A DNA stretch of 64,000 bases from Solibacillus sp040274725 (GTDB lineage: Bacteria > Bacillota > Bacilli > Bacillales_A > Planococcaceae): positions 1-64,000 of the forward strand of contig JBEMAQ010000014.1 in the NCBI GenBank assembly GCA_040274725.1, read 5' to 3'. The notes beneath the pieces were generated by a model. That model was not told the DNA's origin. It was given only the letters and a program-made list of their open reading frames with translations, and searched no databases. Positions 1 through 7,911 of the stretch are shown here, one piece after another. A program made the position numbers and the translations under genes. Each line of letters begins with the position of its first letter. Position 1 is the first letter of the stretch.

Positions 1-72
1 ATCGTACCGGAGGTGCCTAGGGATTTATATGCGTTATTTGATTACGGGCTTACAAAAAATTACTACGTTTAG
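1..72 (+). CDS. C-terminal end of a gene cut by the window edge
   Basis: Frame 1 is open from the first base to a TAG at 70-72 and encodes 23 residues ending in DYGLTKNYYV. It is followed by a hairpin, which fits the 3' end of a real gene. The product cannot be identified from so short a tail. Confidence 0.45.
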   Translation: MVPEVPRDLYALFDYGLTKNYYV

Positions 73-143
73 CACTTATAAATAAATATGTTGTATATCG
101 GTTTCGGAAAACTGGAGTTTTTCCATTTGAAAAAAGTACGCAC

Positions 144-180
144 AAAAAAACGCGACGAAAATTTTTCGGCACGCTTTTTT
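144..180. terminator. Probable bidirectional terminator
   Basis: A run of A, an imperfect stem with an inner perfect CGAAAA/TTTTCG pair, then a run of T. It lies between the plus-strand gene end at 72 and the minus-strand gene that ends at 199. Confidence 0.5.
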
Positions 181-198
181 ACTCATGTTATTCACCGC

Positions 199-603
199 TT
201 ATGCTACATGTTTTTCTTCTAAATAGGGCACGCGCACTCGTTGATAAATGACACCATACACAACTGTCATTAACACAACACTTGCTACCATGACTGTCAC
301 ACTAGGAATAATAAATGTTTTGCTCATCGCAAATAATACATCTGTACGGAACCAGCTTTGGAACGGTACACCCACGCTTAAAAGTGCAGCAAAGAACACC
401 ACTTTAACACCCATATGCTTGCCTTTCATTTTACTGATCATCCCGTTAATAAATAGACGCAACGCCGCTAACCCAGCCCCTACAAAGAAAAATACAATTA
501 AATATTCTTTCACTGCTTCATCGAAAATAAATGCTTTACCTATCATGGCTATAATAATTGCAGCTGCAATGGACATCATCACTTTTGCTTTGTTATTCAT
601 CAT
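199..603 (-). CDS. Small four-helix membrane protein, unknown function
   Basis: 134 residues from the chosen ATG at 603, which has AGGAGG spaced about 6 bases upstream; an ATG at 627 lies upstream of this ribosome site and is unlikely. The protein has about four hydrophobic segments (near residues 9-24, 31-50, 66-82 and 98-122) joined by short basic loops, with no catalytic motif visible. It ends in a charged tail (YLEEKHVA). I do not recognise the family. It appears to be transcribed alone. Confidence 0.75.
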   Translation of the reverse strand: MMNNKAKVMMSIAAAIIIAMIGKAFIFDEAVKEYLIVFFFVGAGLAALRLFINGMISKMKGKHMGVKVVFFAALLSVGVPFQSWFRTDVLFAMSKTFIIPSVTVMVASVVLMTVVYGVIYQRVRVPYLEEKHVA

Positions 604-1027
604 TGTTTCCTCCTGAAAATTCAACATGTTGTTGATTTATATTTATAGTTTAAAACGAATCTATTATCATAGCAATAAACAAAATTCAACATACTGTTCA
701 ATTTAAAAGAGAGATAAAACTCTGTATTTCGTAACTGAATAGAGGTTCTTTTCTATTTCTATATAAATTTAACACATCTATTTATGAACGAATTTCACCC
801 CAAAATCGTTGGAACCCATTATTCAAATAAATTTTTATGTTTAATAACGTGTGAAAATTTATACTTTATCATCAATTCAATCAACAAAGACTGTTAGCAG
901 CTGCTGTAAAGATATACAAAAAGGTAGGAATTCTAATAACTCGCACCACAATTCAGTATAAATGGTAAAATATAAAAACAATAAATGTTTTAATCAAGCA
1001 TTTATTCCATGAAACAAGGAGGATCTT
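604..1027. other. AT-rich intergenic region between divergent genes
   Basis: About 420 bases separating the small membrane protein (minus) from the SLH gene (plus). The sequence is AT-rich and must hold both promoters. I see no convincing open frame, hairpin terminator or riboswitch. The only clear site is the AGGAGG ribosome site just before 1028. Confidence 0.5.
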
Positions 1028-2230
1028 ATGAAGAAAATACTTATCGCTACGATGGTGCTTGCGCTATCTCTACTACTTTTCGCACCACAGAGCCTTGCTG
1101 CCGAATCGTATTCAGACATCACCCCAAGTAACTCCCATTACAAAACAATTAACTATATTACAGAAAAGCACATTATGTATGGACAGTTCGCTGGAGGCAC
1201 GGGTGATAAAATATTTTATACAGCCGGAACTTTTGCACCAAATGATACACTTTATAAAAACGAAGCGGCTAGTTATGTCGTAAAGGCGGCAAACCTACGC
1301 TATGCAGAATTTACTGCCCCTAGCTATACAGACCTAACAGAAAAAACATTTTTTTACAAGGATATTGCCATTGCAACGGACAAAGGCTTCTTTAAAAAAT
1401 CAACAGCGTTTCAGCCTGACGCATACATCACACGTGAAGAAACAGCGTATATGCTGGCTGCGGCATTTCAGTTAACAGGAACGTCTAAGCATAAATTTGC
1501 GGACGTTTCGGATTCTTCTAGCTACAACAGCGCGATTCAGGCATTGGTTGCAAACGGCATCACAGCCGCTTCCGATAAATTCAATCCCAACCAACCAATC
1601 ACACGCGCACAATTCGCTACATTTTTAGCGCGCGCAATGGAACCTAGCTTCCGTGTCAAAGCAACAGCTACACCAACTAAAGCCACTAGCCAAGGCGGAA
1701 TCGGCTACAAAGGCGGCTTAGTGCCAACAACACTAAATAGCAAATACACATTCCGCGAGCGCTATGAATCCGAAAATAATTTACACGTATTCAACAAACT
1801 AACGAACAAAACCGCGGCAGACAAATTATCAAGAAAAGTAACGATGCGCGGCTACAACAAGCTAACGCAAACAACGTCCTCTATCGTTTACTACGAGGAC
1901 GCAAAACGCTTTAAAGTAACAATCGACATGCCCTACACGTCCGGTCTTGTCGATATGAACTACCCAATTAAAGCAGGCGCGACAACAACAAAATATACAG
2001 AGGACACAGTAAACGGCGGACAAATCAAGCACGTCTTCACTGCCAAATCAACAACCGCAACAAAAACAGTTGAAGGAAAAAAATACACAAACGTCGTTGT
2101 CATCCAGCACGAATTTTACTTTGACGGTGCAGACTACCCAATGCAGGCAGAATACTACTTCGTAAAAAACATCGGCCTCATCTCATTTAACACCGAGGTT
2201 GGTAATTTCACACTTGTACCGGGGAAATAA
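1028..2230 (+). CDS. Exported S-layer homology (SLH) domain protein
   Basis: 400 residues with a signal peptide (basic MKK start, hydrophobic core, cleavage probably after SLAAE near residue 25). Three SLH-type repeats follow, at about residues 28-92, 98-150 and 155-208; SLH triplets bind pyruvylated secondary cell-wall polymer, so the protein is probably anchored at the cell surface. The remaining C-terminal part, about 185 residues, is rich in Thr and Lys with beta-type character and matches nothing I recognise. ATG at 1028 has AAGGAGG at good spacing. The gene is monocistronic and its end overlaps the convergent nuclease remnant by 23 bases. Confidence 0.88.
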   Translation: MKKILIATMVLALSLLLFAPQSLAAESYSDITPSNSHYKTINYITEKHIMYGQFAGGTGDKIFYTAGTFAPNDTLYKNEAASYVVKAANLRYAEFTAPSYTDLTEKTFFYKDIAIATDKGFFKKSTAFQPDAYITREETAYMLAAAFQLTGTSKHKFADVSDSSSYNSAIQALVANGITAASDKFNPNQPITRAQFATFLARAMEPSFRVKATATPTKATSQGGIGYKGGLVPTTLNSKYTFRERYESENNLHVFNKLTNKTAADKLSRKVTMRGYNKLTQTTSSIVYYEDAKRFKVTIDMPYTSGLVDMNYPIKAGATTTKYTEDTVNGGQIKHVFTAKSTTATKTVEGKKYTNVVVIQHEFYFDGADYPMQAEYYFVKNIGLISFNTEVGNFTLVPGK

Positions 2231-3161
2231 CACGATACTGTAAAAGTACCAAAAAGGAACAACTAGTTGCTATAACTATTTGCTCCTTTTTATGTAGCTC
2301 AAATAAAATATCGCCCACAAAAATACGCGCAATAGAGCGATTTTCAGTAACCATCACATCATCCAAAACAAACCGCACCTCCGCAGAAACTCGCTTAAAG
2401 ATCCTCACTATTTTTTGCTCGGCCTCACTTTTCGCAAAAATTTCCTCAAAGCAATCCGCCGCATCAAACTGCGCAAGTGGTAGCACAACGCCGCATTGCC
2501 AATCATAATGCGCCCGTGCTGGCAATTCATGCTGCTGCTCATTTAAAATCGTAAACGTCACATAATCCACTGTTGCCTGTACCGCTAGCACCTCCGCAGT
2601 TTTATAAATACCTGCATCATTTGCAACAGCAATTTCTTTCACTTGAATCGCTTCCTGAGGCAAAAAACTACGTGCAATCATCAGCTCTGGGCCTAGCTCC
2701 TCTGATTCCCAGCTATTCTTCCTCAGCAGCTTATGATGAAGCACTAACATCTCTCCCTGCCTAGAAGTAAGGTAAGACAGTGTCCCCTTTGGTAAAATCC
2801 CCTCACGCTGTAGCTCATCCGCATTTTTATAGAGTAGGTTGTCGATAATTTGCTCGACCAGCTTCGTTTCATTCGGCAAAAACGGCAGGCCGCCAATATT
2901 GACCTCACTAATACTTTTGTAGAGTGGATGCTGCTCATAAACCGCGTCATTTTTCCCAGGAAACAGCACATATGCCCCAAACATTTCACGTTCATAGCTC
3001 TGCCCGGTCTTCGCCACAATCGCGTCGCGGTATCTGTGCATAACATTAATATCATCATGCTTCGGACTCAGATTGCCTTGCTTATCAATATGAAGTGCAT
3101 ATTTCACATCAAAAATATAGCGGAACACGCCTGTACTCCCGCGCTTTTCAATGCTGGGCAT
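2208..3161 (-). pseudogene. C-terminal remnant of a DUF2357 restriction-endonuclease-like protein
   Basis: 317 residues. The start is abrupt: residues 17-20 read FDVK, resembling the D-x-K half of a PD-(D/E)xK nuclease site, followed by DINVMHRYRDAIV, FGAYVLFPG and HPLYKSISEVNIGGLPFLP. These are, from memory, the conserved C-terminal segments of DUF2357/McrC-like nucleases. The large N-terminal part expected in that family is absent; the frame is closed by a stop only nine codons upstream of the ATG and no ribosome site is evident. The C-terminus reads through a terminator hairpin and overlaps the SLH gene. I infer a decayed or truncated nuclease. It could be an active short version, but both ends look wrong for that. 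Confidence 0.65.
2251..2291. terminator. Bidirectional terminator
   Basis: Arms AAAAAGGA at 2251-2258 and TCCTTTTT at 2284-2291, extended inward with two mismatches. It serves the SLH gene. It also lies inside the last codons of the convergent minus-strand reading frame that ends at 2208, which suggests that frame runs past its original end. Confidence 0.8.
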
Positions 3162-3480
3162 TGTTGTGAATAACCTTTTTCCATTTTAGTTTGGCTCCAA
3201 CATCTTTTTTTCTCACTATAAACAAAAGCATCCTATCAGAAGGACTTTTTTCAAATTTCTATCTGCTAGTACATTTTAATTTTCAAATGTGATTTAACTT
3301 TCCTAAGTCATTTCTGCAAAGCCCCATAAAAATTTTGCAGTCTCTGCTAGTCAATTAAAAATCCATTCAATGGGGTCACCGCCTAAATTCTTATTTATTT
3401 TAAAAGTTATCATTTCCCAGGCTCTTACAGATCGTTTAAACTTACTTTATATAAAATATTAAATTCAGGAGATTATTATA
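3162..3480. other. Intergenic region with promoter-like repeat
   Basis: About 320 bases upstream of the Nudix gene. Positions 3432-3455 match 14062-14085 (upstream of the MerR-like gene) at 22 of 24 bases. TTACAG at 3425-3430 and TATATA at 3448-3453 with a 17-base spacer form a plausible sigma-A promoter. No open frame is supported here. Confidence 0.5.
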
Positions 3481-3879
3481 ATGAAAAAGCAAGTACATGT
3501 AGTTGGCGCAATCATTGAAAACGAGAACAATGAAATTTTTTGTGCCTTAAGAAGCCCTAAAATGTCTCTTCCAAACTATTGGGAATTTCCTGGTGGGAAA
3601 ATTGAAAAAAACGAAACACCTAAGCAGGCGCTAGTCCGTGAAATTTTAGAGGAATTTAATTGTGAAATTACTGTAGGAGAAAAGGTCGAGGATACGACAT
3701 ACGAATATGAAAAGGTAATTGTTCGTCTTGAAACATATATGGCAAAACTTCAAAATCGTGTACCGACACTTTTAGAGCATGCCGAAGCAAGATGGGTTGC
3801 TCCTGAAAATTTATTGACTTTAAATTGGGCACCTGCAGATATACCAGCTGTCGAAAAATTGCACAAAAAATTAAATTAA
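3481..3879 (+). CDS. Nudix hydrolase (MutT-like nucleoside triphosphate pyrophosphohydrolase)
   Basis: 132 residues, typical for a minimal MutT-type enzyme that hydrolyses nucleoside triphosphates, possibly oxidised ones. The Nudix box runs from Gly39 (GKIEKNE) to REILEEFN; the catalytic Glu residues of REILEE are intact, but the usual glycine near the end of the box is Asn60. ATG has AGGAG nine bases upstream. Only 16 bases separate it from the helicase gene, so the two are almost certainly one operon. That pairing suggests a role in nucleic-acid defence or damage rather than plain nucleotide sanitation; this is inference. Confidence 0.85.
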   Translation: MKKQVHVVGAIIENENNEIFCALRSPKMSLPNYWEFPGGKIEKNETPKQALVREILEEFNCEITVGEKVEDTTYEYEKVIVRLETYMAKLQNRVPTLLEHAEARWVAPENLLTLNWAPADIPAVEKLHKKLN

Positions 3880-3895
3880 CTTAGGTGGGATCTGA

Positions 3896-6769
3896 ATGGA
3901 GCAGTTAGTCAAAAAACTTGAAAACTCATTACATAAAGGATTTATTAATAAAAACAAACCTGTATCAACACACTTCAAACCTAAATTACTTACAAATCAA
4001 GCACATGAAAATGTTCTTAGTACCCTTTTACAACAACTAAAAATTTGCAAAACGTTTTCTTTCTCTGTTGCCTTTATTACAGAGGGCGGCTTAGCAACAT
4101 TAAAAACAATGCTTTATGACCTTGAGAAAAAGGGAATTAAGGGCCGCATTTTAACTTCTACATTTTTGAATTTCAATCAACCTAAAATGTTTAAGGAGCT
4201 TTTAAAACTTAAAAACGTTGAAGTACGTTTGGCTGATGTAAAAGGTTTTCACTCGAAAGGTTATATTTTCGAACATGAAGATTACTATTCATTGATTGTT
4301 GGAAGCTCAAATTTAACGGACAGTGCACTAAAGGCAAATTTCGAGTGGAATGTATTTTTGACTTCTCTTGAAGAAGGTGAAGTTATAACGCACTTCAAAA
4401 ATCAATTTAATGAAGCATGGGACCAGGGCACACCACTAACAACTGACTGGGTATTGAATTACAACGCAAACTATACGCGTCCCGACTTTTCACAAAATCA
4501 AGTCGCTTCATTACCTACCTATGTAACAAATCCATTAAAAGAGAGCCTTGCGATTAAACCAAATAAAATGCAAAGTGCGGCACTTGAACAATTAAAGGCG
4601 TTGCGTAGCACAGGTGCTAAAAAGGGACTTATTATTTCTGCAACTGGCACGGGAAAAACGTATCTTTCTGCGTTTGATGTGCGAAACTTTGCTCCTAAGC
4701 GAATGCTTTTTGTTGTTCACCGCGAGCAAATTTTAAAGAAGGCAATGGCAGATTATCGTTTAATTTTAGGTGGTCATGAGGATGATTACGGTATTTTATC
4801 CGGTACGCAAAAAAAATATGATGTAAAGTATTTATTTGCGACTGTTCAAACACTTTCTAAAAAAGAAAACTTAGAAATGTTCCAGCAAGAAGATTTTGAT
4901 TATGTACTAATTGATGAGGTTCACCATGTGGGTGCTAAAACCTACCAAGCAATTATTGACTATTTTACACCTGAATTTTTACTTGGGATGACTGCAACAC
5001 CAGAGCGTACAGATGATTATAATATTTATGAGCTATTTGACTATAACATTGCATATGAAATCCGATTACAAGCTGCACTAGAAGAAGAAATGCTTTGCCC
5101 ATTCCACTATTTTGGTGTGACGGATTATGAGCAAGATGGTGAAACAATTAGCGAAACAGCAGATTTACGACTTCTTGCATCCGATGAACGTGTTGAACAT
5201 ATTTTAGAAAAAATCAATTACTACGGACATTCCGGCGAACGTGTACAGGGACTTATGTTTTGCAGTAGTGTTGACGAAGCAAAACAATTATCTACAGCTT
5301 TAAATCAAAAGGGCCTACGCACACTTGCCCTATCTGGAGCTACTAGCCAAGAAGAGCGTGAACAGGCTATTTCTGATTTAAAAGACGGCACACTCCATTA
5401 TCTCTTAACTGTAGATATTTTCAATGAAGGTGTAGATATTCCATTCCTAAACCAAATCATTATGCTGCGCCAAACAAAGTCTAGCATTGTTTTTATTCAG
5501 CAGCTAGGTCGCGGTTTACGTAAGCATGATTCAAAGGATTATGTGACAATTATTGATTTTATCGGCAATTACAAAAGTAACTATTTAATTCCGATTGCCC
5601 TATCTGGCGACCAATCAATGAATAAAGACAATGTCCGTCGTCGTACCGTTAATACAGATTATATTCAAGGTATCTCCACAATTAACTTTGAAGAAATCGC
5701 GAAAAAACGTATTTTTGATGCCATTACAAAAACAAATTTATCTACGTTAAAAATCTTAAAAGAAGCATTTGAAGAAATTCAAAAACGATTAGGAAGAACG
5801 CCGATGATGAAGGATTTTATCGAACAAAACTCATTAGATCCAGAAGTGATCATTGATTATGCAGATAACTATTACAATTTCCTACTAAAAACAAAGCAGC
5901 CTGTTCCATCATTGAGCGAATATGAAATTGCAATTTTATCAATGCTTTCTAAGGAAATATTGAATGGCAAACGCCTGCATGAAATCGTACTTGTAGATTT
6001 ATTGTTAAACAAGGAAACTATTACTAAAGAAAAATATATTGAAGTGCTAAAAAATTACGGCACGTATATTAATGACGAGACCATTCAATCCGTTGAACGA
6101 CTGTTCTCATTAGATTTCTTTGTCACAAACGATAAAAATAAATATAAGCAGCAGCCTATTATTGAATTGCAAAATAATCACTATGCCTTCAATTGTGAAA
6201 TTCAACAAAGCCTGCAAAATACTTTTTTCAAGAATTTTGTACAGGATATTGTTTTATGCGCATTTGAAAAAAATAAAGAATATGACCGAACACGTCCATT
6301 AACGCTGTTCCAAAAATATTCTCGCCGTGATGCCTGTCGACTTTTAAATTGGGCGAAAGATGATTCATCTACGATATACGGCTACCGCGTAAAACACGGT
6401 ACTTGCCCTATTTTTGTGACGTATCATAAAAAAGATGAGGTAGAATCAAGTGTGGCATATGGAGATGAATTTTTATCACCTGAACTTTTCCGCTGGTTCA
6501 CTCGAAATAAATTAACCTTCCAATCTTCAGAAGTAAAGGCTATTTTAGACGCTCAAAATAGCGGACTAGAAATTCATTTATTTGTGAAAAAAGACGATGG
6601 TGAAGGCTTTGACTTTTACTATCTCGGACAAACAACTGTAGCTGAAAATAGTGAAAAAGAAGAAACCATGGTGGATAAAAATAAAAAAATATTACCTGTC
6701 GTAACAATGAATATGGTGTTAGAACAATCTGTTCAATACGATATTTTTCATTACTTAGTTGAAGAGTAA
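3896..6769 (+). CDS. PLD-nuclease / superfamily 2 helicase / DUF3427 protein
   Basis: 957 residues. An N-terminal phospholipase-D-type domain (about 30-185) carries HSK at 119-121 and GSSNLT at 136-141, a single HxK motif, so a dimer would be needed for a full active site. The SF2 helicase core follows: ATGTGKT (249-255), DEVHH (340-344), TATPERTD (366-373) and QQLGRGLRKH (535-544). The last 370 residues match my memory of DUF3427, the C-terminal domain usual for this architecture. It should be an ATP-dependent DNA or RNA translocase coupled to a nuclease. It is the second gene of a pair with the Nudix hydrolase and ends convergently with an EVE-like/HNH nuclease. Proteins of this design are found among predicted restriction and defence genes; the exact function is unproven. 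Confidence 0.88.
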   Translation: MEQLVKKLENSLHKGFINKNKPVSTHFKPKLLTNQAHENVLSTLLQQLKICKTFSFSVAFITEGGLATLKTMLYDLEKKGIKGRILTSTFLNFNQPKMFKELLKLKNVEVRLADVKGFHSKGYIFEHEDYYSLIVGSSNLTDSALKANFEWNVFLTSLEEGEVITHFKNQFNEAWDQGTPLTTDWVLNYNANYTRPDFSQNQVASLPTYVTNPLKESLAIKPNKMQSAALEQLKALRSTGAKKGLIISATGTGKTYLSAFDVRNFAPKRMLFVVHREQILKKAMADYRLILGGHEDDYGILSGTQKKYDVKYLFATVQTLSKKENLEMFQQEDFDYVLIDEVHHVGAKTYQAIIDYFTPEFLLGMTATPERTDDYNIYELFDYNIAYEIRLQAALEEEMLCPFHYFGVTDYEQDGETISETADLRLLASDERVEHILEKINYYGHSGERVQGLMFCSSVDEAKQLSTALNQKGLRTLALSGATSQEEREQAISDLKDGTLHYLLTVDIFNEGVDIPFLNQIIMLRQTKSSIVFIQQLGRGLRKHDSKDYVTIIDFIGNYKSNYLIPIALSGDQSMNKDNVRRRTVNTDYIQGISTINFEEIAKKRIFDAITKTNLSTLKILKEAFEEIQKRLGRTPMMKDFIEQNSLDPEVIIDYADNYYNFLLKTKQPVPSLSEYEIAILSMLSKEILNGKRLHEIVLVDLLLNKETITKEKYIEVLKNYGTYINDETIQSVERLFSLDFFVTNDKNKYKQQPIIELQNNHYAFNCEIQQSLQNTFFKNFVQDIVLCAFEKNKEYDRTRPLTLFQKYSRRDACRLLNWAKDDSSTIYGYRVKHGTCPIFVTYHKKDEVESSVAYGDEFLSPELFRWFTRNKLTFQSSEVKAILDAQNSGLEIHLFVKKDDGEGFDFYYLGQTTVAENSEKEETMVDKNKKILPVVTMNMVLEQSVQYDIFHYLVEE

Positions 6770-6772
6770 AAA

Positions 6773-6807
6773 AGCGAATGTGAGTGGTCCATCCATTCAC
6801 ATTCGCT
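6773..6807. terminator. Bidirectional terminator
   Basis: AGCGAATGTGAGTGG at 6773-6787 pairs with CCATTCACATTCGCT at 6793-6807 with one mismatch. The T-run is good on the minus strand and poor on the plus strand, so it mainly serves the HNH transcript. Confidence 0.75.
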
Positions 6808-6817
6808 CCCTTCTGAC

Positions 6818-6910
6818 TTAAATCTCATACTCAATCCATTCCAAAATTTTAGGTAAATCTTTTTAAGTGATTTCTGGAGTAATTTCATAATCATGCTTAA
6901 CAACGCTCAT
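6818..6910 (-). pseudogene. Tiny broken reading frame behind the HNH gene
   Basis: An ATG at 6910 with GGGAGATTA upstream starts 15 codons (MSVVKHDYEITPEIT), then an in-frame TAA at 6863-6865, then a further 14 codons (KDLPKILEWIEYEI) ending in TAA at 6818. The two halves read like one continuous protein-like segment, so I interpret it as a decayed small gene or gene fragment. It begins four bases after the HNH stop codon. A chance frame cannot be excluded. Confidence 0.4.
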
Positions 6911-6913
6911 ACA

Positions 6914-7822
6914 TTAATCTCCCTTAAAAACATTCCGCTTATGCCATTTAAAATACGGCTTATTTTCCTCTAAACGCTGCACGCGCATTTTAGAATGCAA
7001 ACCGTATTTTAGATAATCTTGCTCATTTAGTTCAAGAGAAATATGAATTTTCCCCGTCCCATCAAATGCAATATAACCTTCTTTATAAAGTACACTATGA
7101 TTTCGGCATAGTAATAAACCGTTATAAGGGTCTAAACGTTCTTGTTCTGTGCTATCTTTCCACGGCTTTGAATGCGTAGCACACACTAAGCTAGATAACG
7201 TAATATCACAAAGTACACATTTTCTCTCGGCCATTGCTAGCAAACCCTGTGTGAATTTTTGCTGCCCCTTCCGAATTTTACGCTTTGCTTCAGCCTCTAC
7301 TTCTATTAGAAATGGAGCAAGTGTATTTCTCGTTTTATCAGCAATTAAGCCAATCGAAAACTCTAGCTGTTCCTGCTCTTCCTCATAAATATTTCGGTCG
7401 CTAATAACTTCCAATAATTTGATAGCTAGCAGGTCATTACAAGGATATAAATACCCTTGATTTCCATCGCCATTTTCTTGGAATGCAGAGTATTTTATAG
7501 GTAATACAGGCTCCAATAATTGAAATTTTTCCTTTATATTTATCGGAAATTCTAATTCCTCATACATCGTTTTTACTGCATAACCTAACATTTCTTCATT
7601 CGTATAAGGATTCTGTGCTTCATAATAATCTTGCTGTGCTTTACTAATCGCGACAATTTCACCCTTCACATAATGAAAAATGACATCGCCACTTTTGACT
7701 TCCTTCATCCGTTCCCAAAAATGTTGCGTTTGTCCACTTTTATCAAGTTGCTGTGACCAAATAATTTGATGCTCTTTTTCTTCTATATAATTTCGTCCTT
7801 GCATGACGATATAAAAATTCAT
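6914..7822 (-). CDS. HNH endonuclease with EVE/PUA-like N-terminal domain
   Basis: 302 residues. The first 140 or so resemble EVE/PUA-superfamily domains (MNFYIVMQGRNY, WSQQ, VKSGDVIFHYVKGEIVAIS), which in other proteins recognise modified bases. The C-terminal HNH domain has Cys202 and Cys205 (KCVLC), THSKPW at 216-221, and PYNGLLLCRNHSVLYKEGYIAFD-type spacing with His242. Together this is the layout of a modification-dependent (type IV-like) restriction enzyme, an inference from domain logic. It faces the Nudix/helicase pair tail to tail. ATG at 7822 has AAAGGG upstream. Confidence 0.8.
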   Translation of the reverse strand: MNFYIVMQGRNYIEEKEHQIIWSQQLDKSGQTQHFWERMKEVKSGDVIFHYVKGEIVAISKAQQDYYEAQNPYTNEEMLGYAVKTMYEELEFPINIKEKFQLLEPVLPIKYSAFQENGDGNQGYLYPCNDLLAIKLLEVISDRNIYEEEQEQLEFSIGLIADKTRNTLAPFLIEVEAEAKRKIRKGQQKFTQGLLAMAERKCVLCDITLSSLVCATHSKPWKDSTEQERLDPYNGLLLCRNHSVLYKEGYIAFDGTGKIHISLELNEQDYLKYGLHSKMRVQRLEENKPYFKWHKRNVFKGD

Positions 7823-7911
7823 AATGACACCCTTTATTTAATAGTTATTTCTCTTATCATAGCATTAACAATCGAAATAGACGTATAAAATGTAAGGTTC
7901 ACTTTCTTCCA

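Noticed and set aside
3896..6769. Mokosh or DISARM system member
   Set aside because: It does have a PLD plus helicase, but the DUF3427 tail and Nudix partner do not fit the architectures I recall, and no methyltransferase or DUF1998 protein is nearby.
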